Source of the DNA: Flammula alnicola | Taxonomy: Eukaryota > Basidiomycota > Agaricomycetes > Agaricales > Strophariaceae | Assembly (NCBI GenBank): GCA_015499995.1 | Contig: JADNRV010000102.1 | Location: forward strand, 124,001-188,000 | DNA length: 64,000 nt | Reading direction: 5' to 3' | Part shown: one piece after another, positions 35,168 to 47,528 of the stretch | How positions within the stretch are numbered: position 1 is the stretch's first letter | Layout of the letters: each line of letters begins with the position of its first letter | Program-made: the position numbers and the translations under genes | Notes under the pieces: generated by a model | Databases searched by the model: none | What the model saw: the letters and a program-made list of their open reading frames with translations, nothing else | Told to the model about the DNA's origin: nothing

Positions 35168-35993
35168 TGTCGAGATTTCCGGTTTGATTTGGTTTTCAGC
35201 AGGGTCGTATGTTGCTTAAGTCGAAAAGGACCAGAGGAAGGTAGATATAGGGTCCGACGCTGCCGGCAACAGCGAGTAAAGTCGTCGGAAGGTCGCTCTG
35301 CAAGACTGCAATGCATGCGCAATCGACGGTGATAAGTACGGAGTTTGAAATATATTATTATTAATTCATAAATTTATATATTTGCTAAGCTGTCTGTCGC
35401 ACATCTTCAAGTTGCCAGGTCATACTTCAACTTGCCCCATCATGGTGTTGACACTACAGTGACTTGCACTGCCGTTTGCACGACCAAGTTGCGAAATCGT
35501 GTTTGTATATGTTGTGTTGTGACCTCGACAAATTGGGATGTAACGGGCAAATGACCATGTAACTTCCCAACTCACTCAGATCTGGTCCTGATGCGTGACA
35601 ATCTGGCAGGGTCCATAACGGAACATACAAATGCAAACATGGTTTTGGCGATGTTGTCGTGCAAACGGCTGTGCAAAACTCTGTAATCTTGCTCGATACG
35701 AGGCATACAATTCGACTTCCTATCTTGTAATCGTCCCCACTTCTGTTGACACCGTTCCGGAACTTGTGCAAACGCCACAGCTTAAAGACTCGGCTTGCAC
35801 ACATCACATGGTCAATCGGCACCCATATACACCGGCGGCTGCTGAGGCAATCTCAAGCAATCCCATCCAGCTATCTCTGCTGAGACGCCAAAGTTACATA
35901 ACTGACACAATAGCCCCTTGCGCCCGCCGTCTCGCCCAGATTACCGGCAACTAAAGTTCGTCGTGGATGCCAGAAATGTGGAACCACATATTA
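35168..35993. other. Intergenic
   Basis: Upstream region of the TCF25/Rqc1 gene. No gene was recognised. The MITE begins at its right end. Confidence 0.5.
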
Positions 35994-36714
35994 CAGCGCT
36001 TTGCATATTTTTGTGAAAGTCGAAACATTTTTGAGCGCGGTCACGTGCTGATGTGCCTGGACCAAACATCGTCGGCAACGTCTCGGCAGGTTCTGGGTAG
36101 GGCGCTTTGACGCTTGGACTTGGCTTGGGCGGTTGTCGCTGTCGTTCGAGGATGATACAGTATCTCGCTTTGTCGTGTATTTTATTTTCAATAAGTCTCT
36201 TGTCTCGTCTCTCAGGCAATATAACAGCATGTTTGTGTCTCAAGGAAGGCACATATTCAAGTTGGTTCTTGGATTCTTGTTTTTGACGAGGCCCGAGGGT
36301 CGAGGACAGCGCTCCTCAAGCTGTTCAAACCCCAACCGTCTGTTATAGAACACAGCACATCGAAAAAGGTGCTATGCTGGACTGAATTACCACTAATCGT
36401 GAAAGGTCTTGTGCTTCCAGTAGGGATTCAATAACTTATTACAATCTCATCTCACTCCACTGTGATCTTCGGTGAATTCTTGATTTTAAGCCCATGACAT
36501 TCAGGGATTAATACACACTACTCATTACATGCTATGAAACTTTCAAAATAAGGGCTTAAATGAGTTGGATAGCACACAAAGGTTGCATAACGGTGGGATG
36601 ATGATGGAGGAAGTCTCAGGTGCCGACCGTGCCGGGCGTATTTGGTTAAGGTACCATCAACACGTGATCGCGCTCAAAAATGTTTCGACTTTCACAAAAA
36701 TATGCAAAGGGCTG
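35994..36714. mobile_element. Tc1/mariner-type MITE, 721 bp
   Basis: Terminal inverted repeats of 60 bp (35994-36053 and 36655-36714) start CAGCGCTTTGCATATT and CAGCCCTTTGCATATT and match at 57 of 60 positions. Each end abuts TA, the target duplication of Tc1/mariner elements. The interior has no transposase. It sits about 90 bp upstream of the P450 start, so it could influence that promoter. Confidence 0.85.
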
Positions 36715-36802
36715 TATATCGGCGAAGCATGTCGCCTACTTTCGGCCATGATAAATATGTAATGGGACGTGCAGACAACTTGTAAGCTTCTTCCCCACCA
36801 TC

Positions 36803-39171
36803 ATGAATTCATCCGCTGCAACGCATTTCCTAACGTCAACGAACCCCCGTTCCTACATGGACATTGCAGTTCCTGTGATCCTTGCCTCGTTACTTATCAT
36901 TGTCCTTGGAAAAGTCAGAAGCGCTAGGAACAATAAGACTACTCCGTTGAAAGGACCTGCCAACCCCAGCCTGCTTTTCGGCCTATATCGCTTCATCAAC
37001 GAGTCTGAAGATCCAGGTGTCGTCTACGAAGAGTGGGCCTCAGAATACGGCCCCGCGTTCCGCGTCCCTGGCGGCTTTGGATCTAGCCGCATTGTCATAT
37101 GCGATCCCAAAGCGAACGCTCACTTCTACTCCAAGGAGACGTTCGGTTATGTTCAAACGAAGCTCTCTAGAGTGTTCATCGAGAACCTGGTGATTTGTTT
37201 TCTTTGTTTTGCATCGATCGCGCGAGTATTGACTTCCATCAGTTTGGGCGTGGTCTTCTTTGGGCCGAAGGAGAAAGTCATCGAAGGTATGCTTTAGTTT
37301 TGAAGTGAGAGGTGTTACTGAAATCGCGATTTCTCAATTATAGGCAACGAAAAGCTCTATCACCTGCCTTCAGCAATGCAGCAATTCGAAAATTGACGCC
37401 AGTTTTCTATGATGCAGCATACAAGGTTTGTATCGTATCTTTTCTCTCCTCCTGACTAAGAGCTTACCTTCGAAAAGATGAAAGCAATCTGGGACTCGAC
37501 TCTAGACGCTGGCTCCGGAGATGCCGTTATTGATGTTCAAATATGGTCCGCAGTTCGTTCTTCTTTGTAGGTCATGACTTAAAGTAATCCCTAGGATGAA
37601 TCACATTTCGTGAGTGTGCCCCGCTTATCTCCAGGGCTCAGCTTGATATCTATCTTAGCCTTGATGCAGTCGGAATCGCAGGTTTCGGCCACGATTTCCA
37701 CGCTCTAGATGGGAAAGATTCCGCGGTGGTAGAAGTCTTCGAGTCTTTCGGAAGTGGAGATACGAGCTTCCTCTCCCACTTTGTCTTCCTCATGGGCCCC
37801 GTCCTTCCGATACTCCAAAATCTCCCAACCAAACAGAACAGAACGTTCAAACGCTTGCGATCGACCATGGGCGATATAGCCGATGAGTTGCTTGCGAGGA
37901 ATAGGAAGGAGAAAGAGGGAAAGGCGTTGACGGAAGAGAAGTCAATCATAGGGCTCCTCAGTATTTATCTCCTCGTGTTGGGACTCGTTTGGAATGCTGA
38001 TATGTCCTCAAGTCAAAGCCGAAACGACCTCTTCATCGCTTGGAATGTCGCAGGAAGAAATCTTGGCACAGGTGCGCGTCTACTTTTAGATTTGATTCCG
38101 TTAAGCACTGACGAGCGTCTGCCTTCATACGCAGATGGTAGGCCAACCTCCTCACTTCCGTGATACTTTATTCATCGCATCTAATTCGAACAGAATGTTT
38201 TGCTTTTGGCCGGTGAGCCTTTAGTCGCACCGAATTCACCTCCGCACGACATTATTGAAATTTTTTAAATATCTTCCAGGTTACGAGACCACTTCTAGTA
38301 AGTTGGATTGCATCCATTGTCAGGGGGTATCGCTGAATAATCCCCGTTTTAGTTAGCCTTACCGTGAGTTATTTTCCACTTAAGTATTGGTTGCTCACCG
38401 CAATGAAAACTCAGTGGGCCCTCATCGAGCTTTGTCGCGAGCCGGAAAAACAGCAGAAGCTTCGAGACGAATTATCCCAATTCGTAGGAAACGATCCTTC
38501 TTTCGATCAGCTGTCTACAGGTCTCCCTTACCTTGATGCGATTGCCCAAGAGGTTTTGAGACTCCATCCTCCTGTGATGGAAACCACCCGCGTGGTACGC
38601 TATCGATGCTTTATGTATATATTATGTACGCGCTTCATAATGCTGACATGTCTTCTTTTCAGGCAGCAGAAGACGACATCATGCCGTTTAGCGCCCCTAT
38701 AACCACAACCGCAGGAGATCAAGTCTCAAGCCTCGTCATCAATAAAGGGACCATAATAACTTCGCCGATCCGGTATATGAACCGTGCCGAAGCGTTCTGG
38801 GGTCCAAACGCAAAGGAGTTCGAACCTGAACGATGGCTGGATGCGGGTGGCTTTCTGAAGGCTAAGGAAATCCAGGGCCATCGCCACATCTTGACATTCT
38901 CCGACGGTCCTCGAACATGCCTCGGTAAGAGTTTTGCCCTCGCAGAGTTCAAGGTAAGCACGTCAATAGGTTTCCTATAACTGGGAGCTATGGCTGATTA
39001 CCGTGGACCATACCTCAGGCGGTATTGTCGGTTTTGATTCGTCATTATACGTTTGAGCTTCCCGATGGGCCTCACACCAAGATCGAGAAACATCCCTCTA
39101 TTCTACCCAGACCGAAGGTTGCTGGAGAACTGGGAGCAAAAGTTCCCATGAAAGTCCGGCGGCTGGAATAA
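36803..39171 (+). CDS. Cytochrome P450 monooxygenase (class II, ER-anchored)
   Basis: Haem-thiolate monooxygenase, probably in secondary or xenobiotic metabolism. The start ATG is 36803 and the stop 39169-39171. Residues about 18-37 (MDIAVPVILASLLIIVLG) form the N-terminal membrane anchor. The frame continues through at least nine short introns. FGRGLLWAEGESHRRQRK is the C-helix with WxxxR-like spacing, and LLLAGYETTSISLTWAL is the I-helix oxygen-binding AGxxT region. YLDAIAQEVLRLHPP is the K-helix with ExxR, FEPERW is the PERF-type motif, and FSDGPRTCLGKSFAL carries the haem-ligand cysteine. All canonical elements are present and the phases agree, so it appears functional. I cannot assign a CYP family number. 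A MITE lies directly upstream. Confidence 0.92.
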
Positions 39172-39863
39172 AAGATATACAGGGGCTAAAGCTAAGAACT
39201 GGGTCCGTGCATCCCGCTTAACGTCTTGATACTCTCTTTATCGGCTCTAAATGTATTAATGTAATACCTTCCGAATTCCTTTGACCAAGATATAGAGAAT
39301 ACTCGATATCTACTATTGGTCACTCAGGATGGCTAGTACAGAGTGTGAGTGTGTCATACTAACACTATATCCCCCCCGCATCAATGCACGTCGCGCATCC
39401 ACATCACGGTGCATCAAATGGATTTAGATGGTTCGTGCGACAATTACGGACCGGATAGCCGCCTTGGTGTCGGGCGCTTCCATGACCCTTAAAGCTTAAG
39501 CGCTGAGCGTTTCGGCTAGCGTGCGGGGAAACATCGAAGAAGTTTCCACAGTGAATAACATACTATATTAATGGTTGTATGAACAGAATCAGGCAAAGAA
39601 TAAATTCGAAATTGCTTGAAACTTGAAGATCCCCAGTCGCCCTTGAGCAGCCTGCCAGAACCCGCAAACACAGTTGCGCATTGACGAGTAAGACCATAAG
39701 CGTTTCTATTGAGTTTAGACTGCGTCGTTTTCACTAGACTGAAAAAATTACCAATGTGAGCTTCCCGATATTGTATTATTTTTTACTTGTCCATACGTAC
39801 CCTGAGAGTAATGGGCGGCCGCTGGTCAACTGTCCCATCGGGACGTGTGATTTGAATAGAGAT
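39172..39863. other. Intergenic (convergent 3' ends)
   Basis: 3' flanks of the P450 and of the DUF6534 paralog. Nothing else was seen. Confidence 0.5.
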
Positions 39864-41358
39864 CTAGAATTGCATCCTCAAAGTTATTTCTCCTCGTCTT
39901 GACAAATTACATACAGAAATGGGGTTGGGAGTGTGTTCGAATTTCATGCCGGTGCTCAGCCAGTTTTCCAAGTCTTGAACTCTGCGCTTACGTGGCCGAG
40001 CATTGAGGCTAAATAAAGGTTTCCCGATGAGAATAAGCCCGTAGGTTGAACGTTTGCCAGGACCCACGATACAAGAAGCGAATTGGAATAAACTGAGAAA
40101 ATCCGTCAGTCTACGGTTATATTAAGCGCGAGAAAGTTGTCTAGGGCATACGTTTCGCAAGGATAACGTAGAGTCCGAACCATACCACTTGATGGCCATG
40201 ATGAATCAGCAAAGAAAAGTGCGCGGTCTTGTATGCATCAGACGTACTATTTCCCATTGCCTGGAACTTTCAGGCGGCAGAAAATTAGTCATTATGGAGA
40301 GAGTAACCCAGACGAAATGTGGCACGAACACTAATAATAACCGTTATAGAACCGACACTGTCAAAGTGATATTCAGAAGAATGTCAAATCCTGGTATTAA
40401 CTTGTAAATCCATTGAAGTTTTGACCTTGTTATGAGACCCGTCTCTGATGAAGAACCAAACACCAAACACGATCAATAGAAAAGTCAGTCGAGCAAGTCT
40501 TTAAACCTACGCAAGGACCATCGAACGAGTCGATTGATGATTTGGGTCGTTCTAGTATGGTAACATCAGCTTGGTTTTGGTAACGAAGTACGACTACACT
40601 TACGACTTTAAGTTCGTCGGAGACGCCAGCTTTCGCAAGTAGTACAACATCGATATAGCTATTAAGACGTCCGCGGCAACACCGAGCGCCAAAGACGCCG
40701 TTATGAGCCATCCCCATTGAAGAACGTATCCAATTCCATTAGGATTGTTTGGGACGTCTTTATAAATCTCCGCTGTGACAACGGTGCCACCCAAAAAGCG
40801 CAAAAATGCGAGGGAAAAGCATGCAATGCTGATAGTAAATCTACCGGACAACCTGTAGATCCGGAGAGAGAAAAATGACTGCAATTTATCAGCTGCTGTG
40901 ATCTCCAAGAGGTCTTTAAAAACATCGAGCACCTGAACGATGATTGTAATGAGAGTTTCAATCATAACGGTTGTTGACAAAGGGTATGAATTCGCTTTAG
41001 CAGATTTCCACTTCGTTACAGTGTCGTAGTAAATGGTCTGCGACGCCGTAAAGGAGTGAGCAGACTCTAAAAACCTGAAACATATTTGCATTAGCGATGA
41101 TCTAATTCATGTCGTTGCGGGTCAAAACGTACAAAAGTGCTGAAACCTAGATAATACAGTGAGGTTAATAATTTATTAAAATGTGTCAATGTCATACCAG
41201 AAGCTTCAATCCAAGCCTATCGTCTGCACTACGATGATAATACGTGTACCCCTGGGCTAGTAGCACGCCAAATAATATCAAACCGAGGAAGCGACCCACT
41301 GCCCAAGATTCTGGTCTGACTCCACCACGAAGGTGGATGGCTGGATGTATACGACCAT
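39864..41358 (-). pseudogene. DUF6534 membrane protein paralog with an N-terminal frameshift
   Basis: Mushroom-specific multi-pass membrane protein family. From ATG 41358 the frame reads MVVYIQPSTFVVESDQNLG. The homologous continuation VGRFLGLILFGVLLAQGYTYYHRS is in another frame, starting at about 41302. The intact paralogs read LGAV(E) here, so one base seems to be missing at 41300-41306. Downstream exons are well preserved: HSFTASQTIYYDTVTKW, SFFSLRIYRLSGRFTISI, WLITASLALGVAADVLIAIS, YYLRKLASPTNLKS, VWFGLYVILAK, and YSNSLLVS joined to LNARPRKRRVQDLENW, ending at 39864. If the shift is real the product is truncated at about 26 residues. A sequencing error is the alternative. Confidence 0.65.
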
Positions 41359-42253
41359 GTTGGCTTCCGAGGCGGAATTGATGGAAAAGTGTGGAAAGAC
41401 AAGAACCTGCACACGAAAGGAAATGGAATAGTAGGTCTATAGTAGGACTTCAAGACCTAGTTGATTAAGGGAGCAGTCTGAAGAGCGGGGGATACACACA
41501 GTTGTAAACCTGAGTGGGAATTGGTCGTGAGATTGTACGTCCGTCATCGCTTTGTATCTACGCGAGGGGGCCAAATTTATCATGATCGACACCTGTCGAA
41601 GCCTTCCTATGGTGCAGATTCAAAAGGAACAGTCGTTGGTCGTAGGATCACTGTTCGACGATCGACCGCAGAGCAATGACGGATGAACTAGATCAGCATT
41701 AGAAGTAGAATTAAACTTCCAAGAATCGCCCAATGACTCCCTGGCGCTTTGTCTCATCAACCGGCTCCCGCGCAATTGGATAGAAAGGGAGCCTCAGATT
41801 CAGATCACGCACTGTCTTGGCGTAAGTTGATAGTGAGGCCGAGCCCTAGACTGATAGAGAGAAAAAATAACATCGAAGCCTGATGAATCAGAAACTTGTC
41901 CATTCCAGTGAGTCTGTGAGAGTTTTCTCGTCTGAAAAGTAGAACCCATTACGATTCAGTCCAATGAGAATCGAGCTAAGAATAAGTATAACCAGTTATA
42001 TCTTCCGAATCAACTAATTACTGATCATCGCGTTTCCTTCAGGCAGGAGCATATCAATAACATCCAGCAAAGTAGGCTAAACTGGGCACAGGAAATACCC
42101 AGATGCCCAGGCGCGGAGTTTGCAACGAGGGTTTTAGGGTCCAGAGTAGACGCAAAACATGGATTTGATCAATTTCGACATATGTGCAGTACAGCATGAC
42201 GCTAGATTTATGTTTCTTGCGACTACAGAAACCATAGAGCGAGGAGTGAGTTT
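41359..42253. other. Intergenic between DUF6534 paralogs
   Basis: No gene or repeat recognised. Confidence 0.5.
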
Positions 42254-43823
42254 TCAAGAATAAAATCTTTTTGATGGACGCACTTTTGACGGTAATGCCG
42301 GCCTCCACTCAAACGAGTTACCCCGACGAGCAAGCTGAAAGGAAATCTAGAAGGAGTCGTAAGAGAATACGTCAGCGTGGACTTAGAGATGGAATTCTAC
42401 GTACAGAGATTGGTTCTTGGAACTGTTCGAACTGAAGTGTATCGAGCGTTTTCTCTGCACTAAGCCCTCCAGACTTTTGGGGTCGCGCGTTCAATCTAGG
42501 GGTATAGAAAAATCAACATGAGAGCTTACACAAAGGCCGATGTCAACGGCGACTCACGATACAAGGAGAGAATTGGAGTAGACTGAGCATATCATGAGTC
42601 ACAATCGGTCGGATTTTTTGGTGAAAGATGCCCACGCTTCGCAAGAATGATATAGAGACCAAACCAAACCACTTAGAAAAGAGTCAGGAAAAGAGTGATC
42701 TGCGTAGAGAAGTAACACACTGTTTTGCATTGCCTGAAACTGGAAAGACCTGAGCATGTTCTGAGATCACGGAAGATAAAGACTACGTACACAAATGATA
42801 ACCGCGACTGATGTCATACTGTTGTGTAATTATAGTCAGATGGGATAAACTCAATGCGGAAATAAGTAACCTTGTTATCAAGCCAGTCTCTTGAGTCGAT
42901 CGATTGAGCGACAAGCGGCAAAATATCAGAGGCAGAGTGCACTAACTCAGTGACCAACGAACGAGACGGTTGATGATATCTGTAGTTCTGTAAAGACTTT
43001 CTTAAAATAGCTGAAGAATGGACATGAAATTCGACGTACGACTTCAAGTTCGTAGGAGAGTCGAACTTGCGAAGGTAGTAGGTCATAAAGATGGCGATCA
43101 GGACATCAGCCGCTCCTCCAACTGCCAAAGAGGACGTTATCAGCCAGCTAAACTGAACAACCATACTGAGTCCGTTTGGATGGTTAGGGACGTCCAGATA
43201 GAGCTCGACAACCAAGACCACACCCCCGATAAAGCGAAGCAGGACCAAGAAAAGGCATGCGATAGTAATCAGGAGACTATCCGACAGCCTATAGATACGA
43301 AACGTGAAGAAACACTAGACAATTTCGGAGGGACATTGCGATGAGTAAAGCACAATTTAAGCGCAATATTGACATTGAAATGGATCAAATGCACCTGGAC
43401 TACGAGGGTGACGAGGGTTTCAACCATGACGTTGGTCGATATCGGATAAGAATTGGCTTCAGCCGACTGCCATCGTGTTACTGTGTCATAATAAACCGCC
43501 ATCGCAGCGGTAAATGAATGGCATGTCTCCAAAAACCTATGATAATGAAATTGACATTCAGTCTTACGTCATTGTCAAGGCAGGTGCGTACAAAAGAAGG
43601 GAGACCTAGAAAGAAGGTAAGTCCGTAAACCACAGATTAGGGGATCAAAACATACCAATGCCTTCAAGGCAAGCCTATCCTCCTGACTTCGTCGAAAATA
43701 CGTGTACCCCTGCGACAGCGACACGCCATACAGTATAAGGCTGAGGAAGGTCGATACCTCTACCGCACCAAGAACGCCATCTGATTCCACCACGAATTTA
43801 CTTGGGTTGATCGTAGAAAGCAT
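42254..43823 (-). CDS. DUF6534 membrane protein paralog
   Basis: ATG 43823 opens MLSTINPSKFVVESDGVLGAV, followed by the first helices (VSTFLSLILYGVSLSQGYTYF). A tiny exon (VSLL) and FLETCHSFTAAMAVYYDTV follow. Then come ISTNVMVETLVTLVVQ, FFTFRIYRLSDSLLITIACL, WLITSSLAVGGAADVLIAIF, YYLRKFDSPTNLKS, WFGLYIILAK and YSNSLLVS joined to LNARPQKSGG, with the last codons at 42254. All major exons are in frame, unlike the neighbour at 39.9-41.4 kb. About seven hydrophobic helices are visible. The function of DUF6534 proteins is unknown. Exon borders near 42310-42420 and 42600-42800 are approximate. Confidence 0.72.
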
Positions 43824-45056
43824 CTCGTCGCAAATGCTACCTGAGCGCCAGTGAAGTGAGGCCTGCCTCGTTAGAAAAAGGGTAATAGGTCCTCAAGGCC
43901 CTTGTGTCGCTCCTGAGCTGAAGGAAATTAAAAGGGAGAAGGTATGTAGGAAGTTAACATGGGTTTCAGCCTCTGGACAAAGATATTGCATATGGGAAGT
44001 TCCAGCTTTGTAAGGGTTTGGAAAGTGCACAAAAGAAGAAGACAGCAACGCGACACATGCCAAGGTGTTGCCATGCTTCGATCTCGCTAGGTACTTCGGC
44101 ACCCGAATATTGCAAGGAAACACTACGACCATCCAGTGGCAAGTACAGTGTCAAGTAAAGTCAGAGAAGCATAAAGAAAGGGTGTTTCGCAAAGAGTATA
44201 GGGGTCGCCTCCAATCGACAATGAACGGGTTTAGGAGTCTTCAATGTCATGTTCCAAAGATAGGCCGTATTGTTGGACCGAGCGCGGTCCTTAAAAGGAC
44301 AGATGAACAGATGACTATGAACTTGTCAACCTAATAAAAGTCTGGTTGGCTATTCCGTCAGAACAAGTTGTTGACAATAGTGTGAATCTGCATACCAACT
44401 TTCGGACACCTCAGATATTCTGCGAATTAACGTCGGGGAGTGCGACATGGTCTTGCATATTTCGTTCCCACATCATCAGGACCTCAAGATAAATACATTG
44501 CTGAGCTTAAGAGCTGTACTGGAGGTCAGGTTCATGGCAGTAAGTGGTCGTGAGCGAGGGGCAAGTTGAAGTTTAGGTTCGAGCGGCTGTCATGCTGCGG
44601 CTGTCACGTTATGTCCCACGGTATCGGCATGAGTTCTCGGCGATCAATTCAACGAAAAGAGGAGGAGGAATACGCAGTCCGCCAAAGCTAGAGTCGTATG
44701 TAACTATCAAAATCAGTAACCAAGATGTCGCACTCCCATATAGATTGCCCAGAATAGTGTACATAACTAACTGGTTATTTTTTCCCTGACAATAAAAAAG
44801 ACCAACCTAAATGAAACGAATATCACTGGAACTTGATTGACATTCTCCCCTGCCATAGTGTGTATACCCCAAAAAAACCGAAAAACCCAATAAGAAAAGC
44901 CGTCAAGTAATATTGTTAGAATGGCATGCCCGAAGCATTTACCCACGAGAGACGATCGTTGACGCGAGAGGGATTGCATAAGAGAAGAGACAGGACGGCA
45001 GGCAAGGCGGTCGAACTAAACGATCGGTGAGCGAAACTGACGTCTTGTCGAACGGT
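43824..45056. other. Intergenic
   Basis: 1.2 kb without a recognised gene. The ORFs at 44065-44334 and 44592-44789 lack supporting motifs. Confidence 0.5.
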
Positions 45057-45944
45057 TCAATCACAAGAGCTGTCTGGAAGATTCCAAGCACCGTATATTT
45101 CCGATTTTCCCTGTCAAAGAAACAATGTTAATAAGCGGTTATATCAAGCATGTCGAAAGTGGCGCTACCGGTTTGAAACACTCGCTTGGTGTTTGAAAAT
45201 GATGACCGTAAATATCAGCAGGCGTCGTGACGCACATAAATTGCCAGCTGGAACCTGGTTGGAGGTTTTCGAGGCGTGATTCGATGCGCTGGCACAAAGT
45301 AATAATTAAAATAAAATAAAATTGGACGACAACGGTTTTCGGACTAAGAAAAGTACGTACTCTGACTGATGGTGGTATTGCATCCAAACACCCCTGGGTT
45401 CCATCAGGATTACTAGATGAGAAGGATATTCATGGTAAACTTGCGGTTGACGTACCACATCGGTGAATTCTCCCCATCTTGTCTCGCAATCGGGCTCATC
45501 GAAATCGACTATCCAGAACCCCCAGACGCCTCTACCGAAGCCCTTACTGACGTCAGCAACAAATAACGGGGAGAATGAGTAATTTGCGGAATAAAGGCTC
45601 ACCAAGTCTTGACAGAAATCAGTGAAGAGGACGCGATCATGAATCTCGACTGGGGTATCTTTACACGTCCTCATAGAATCCTGACCAAGCGGCACATCTG
45701 CGAGCTTTGCCGTGTATTCTCGGGTGGCATACCGAAGGCAGTGCTCTCCGCCTTTCAGTCCTTCCCATGATGGTTCCGTGATCGACAGGTCCGCTCGACA
45801 TTTGAGAAACATCGGAGTGGAGACCCAACACCGGAACAAGTAAGACCATACTTCAGGAATCGAAAGTGCGATGGCCAGCTGGACTGTCGAAATTAGAAAG
45901 ACGGCTATACAGAGCACAGCCACAATGTCCATTCGCTGTCGCAT
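45057..45944 (-). CDS. Unknown secreted or lumenal protein
   Basis: ATG 45944 opens MRQRMDIVAVLCIAVFLIS, a signal peptide or signal anchor, then a cysteine-containing ectodomain (CWVSTPMFLKC, GGEHCLRYATREY, TDFCQDL). Exon 1 runs to 45603. The next exon starts near 45542 (GFGRGVWGFWIVDFDEPDC). Later segments read NPDGTQGCLDAIPPSVR, RIESRLENLQPGSSWQFMC, PSECFKP and a last exon GKSEIYGAWNLPDSSCD with stop TGA at 45057. The intron near 45410-45460 could not be made to fit in phase, so a missed splice site or a frameshift is possible there. No known domain was recognised. The roughly ten cysteines suggest disulfides. Confidence 0.5.
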
Positions 45945-46956
45945 GATGGTACGATTGAGGTTATGCCCTGTTGCCTTTCTCCATCTTGATTGGCCACGTT
46001 CGGATCGGGGATCATATCTAGAGTGGAGAAAATAACGTCAAAGACCAGAAAGTAGTAAAGGATACCAGGGAGCGTTTTCGTACAAAGGCAAATTCTCCAT
46101 GAATGACTATCCTGTCTGAGTTGTTCTTGTCGTCTGCTATGCGTGGCTGAGTCGAGCCTTCTGACTGAATACCGGAATGAGGGGGCCCCAACCGCTAGCG
46201 CGAAGACTTCAAGTATTATATGAGGTCAGAGAACGTCGATGGATCACAGCTGTGAATGGAAAGTCCAGTCAGCATTAAGCGGCCAAGCCAAGGTTATGAT
46301 CTTCGCCGTTAATAGGGCCAGTAAGGGGGGTCAGAGGGGTGCCGCTGCCAGAGGAAGGCATCCGACTACCTGATAATATGAGGAGAAGCGATCGGCACAT
46401 ACTTACTCCCTGGATGGATAGACGTTTTGCCGCTCAAGATGAATTTTAGGATGTGGGTAGGTAGTGGACCCGAGGCTTTTACGCCATTGCTTGCTTGCAC
46501 GTGGGGGTTATGGTTATAAGAAGATTGCAAACAGCAAGACGTATTCCTGCTGCAGTCGAGCACACGACACATTGAGTAACTGCGTTGCGGAGCTCCGTAG
46601 GCCTTCAAAGCTTCAAGCTCGGGTTCGAGACCCAAAGAAAGCAACCTTGCTAGCCAGCAGAGAAACTGCAGGCTTCAGGTCGGCAAGCCGCACAAATCGC
46701 GAGGTTTTCATATGACTGCAACGAGTGTTGTTGCGATTGATAGAGCCCAGAATCAAAGTGGTATACCAGGCAGCACGCAAATATTGACCTAGCTGTGAGG
46801 GTCACGGTGGAGATTATGAACTTCGAATGATTGCATTTTGTATGAAAGAATGCCCAAGGAACGAGGTGCTTGTTGTGGCGTATTGGTCTAAGCCCTCCGC
46901 AAATACAGCTAACAAGGATGCCGAGCCTTGCCGTAAGGCTATACTTAGCTTATGCA
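45945..46956. other. Intergenic
   Basis: No gene recognised. A B-box-like GGTTCGAGACCC at about 46620 has no matching tRNA structure around it. Confidence 0.5.
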
Positions 46957-47484
46957 TAGTCCTGTTTTTACCGCGCCCCCAAAACCGCGCAAGAAAATGT
47001 TTATGTAATCTTCGGACTTTGAAACCGCGTCGCGTCGATTCTACGCGACGACAGAGGTCTTTTGCTAATGTTTGGTGGGGAAGGAGTTTCCTTTGACTCA
47101 AGTACCATAGGATAAAAATTTGGACTCGAGAGGATGGGCCTTTGTGTCCGTTTCTGGTCGGTAGAAAACAACGCTGAAAACAGTGCACGTGATCCAGATC
47201 TGTGCTCGCCATGCACGCCCACTTTATTAACACTTCCAAATCGCTTCAGGAGCCCCCAACATTTTAATACAATATGCTATGTAACCCTATAAGAAACTTT
47301 CTCTCCTAAATATTTGAAAGGGGCCTTCCATTATTGCGTTCAGTATAGATTTAGACAATTTGAAAGTCCGAAGATTACATAATGAAATTCTAGCGCGGTT
47401 TTGGGGGCGCGGTAAAAAACAGACTACATATATCGTGATCCGTAGGGCACATCACATATATCGTAGTCTGTCTACGAGAGACTA
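46957..47484. mobile_element. TIR element (MITE), 528 bp, with 9-bp target duplication
   Basis: A 9-bp direct repeat GCTTATGCA flanks it (46948-46956 and 47485-47493). The outermost bases TAGTC are inverted at the two ends. Subterminal inverted repeats of about 63 bp (46962-47024 and 47359-47422) contain ACCGCGCCCCCAAAACCGCGC and ATGTAATCTTCGGACTTT. There is no coding capacity. A 9-bp duplication fits Mutator-like elements best, but the right end has about 60 bp outside the subterminal repeat, so the classification is tentative. Confidence 0.65.
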
Positions 47485-47528
47485 GCTTATGCAAGATCCA
47501 TGACAGTAACGACTCCCTCAGCACCAGT

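Noticed and set aside
46614..46640. A tRNA 3' half suggested by GGGTTCGAGACCC
   Set aside because: No A box, anticodon arm or complementary acceptor strand at suitable distance.
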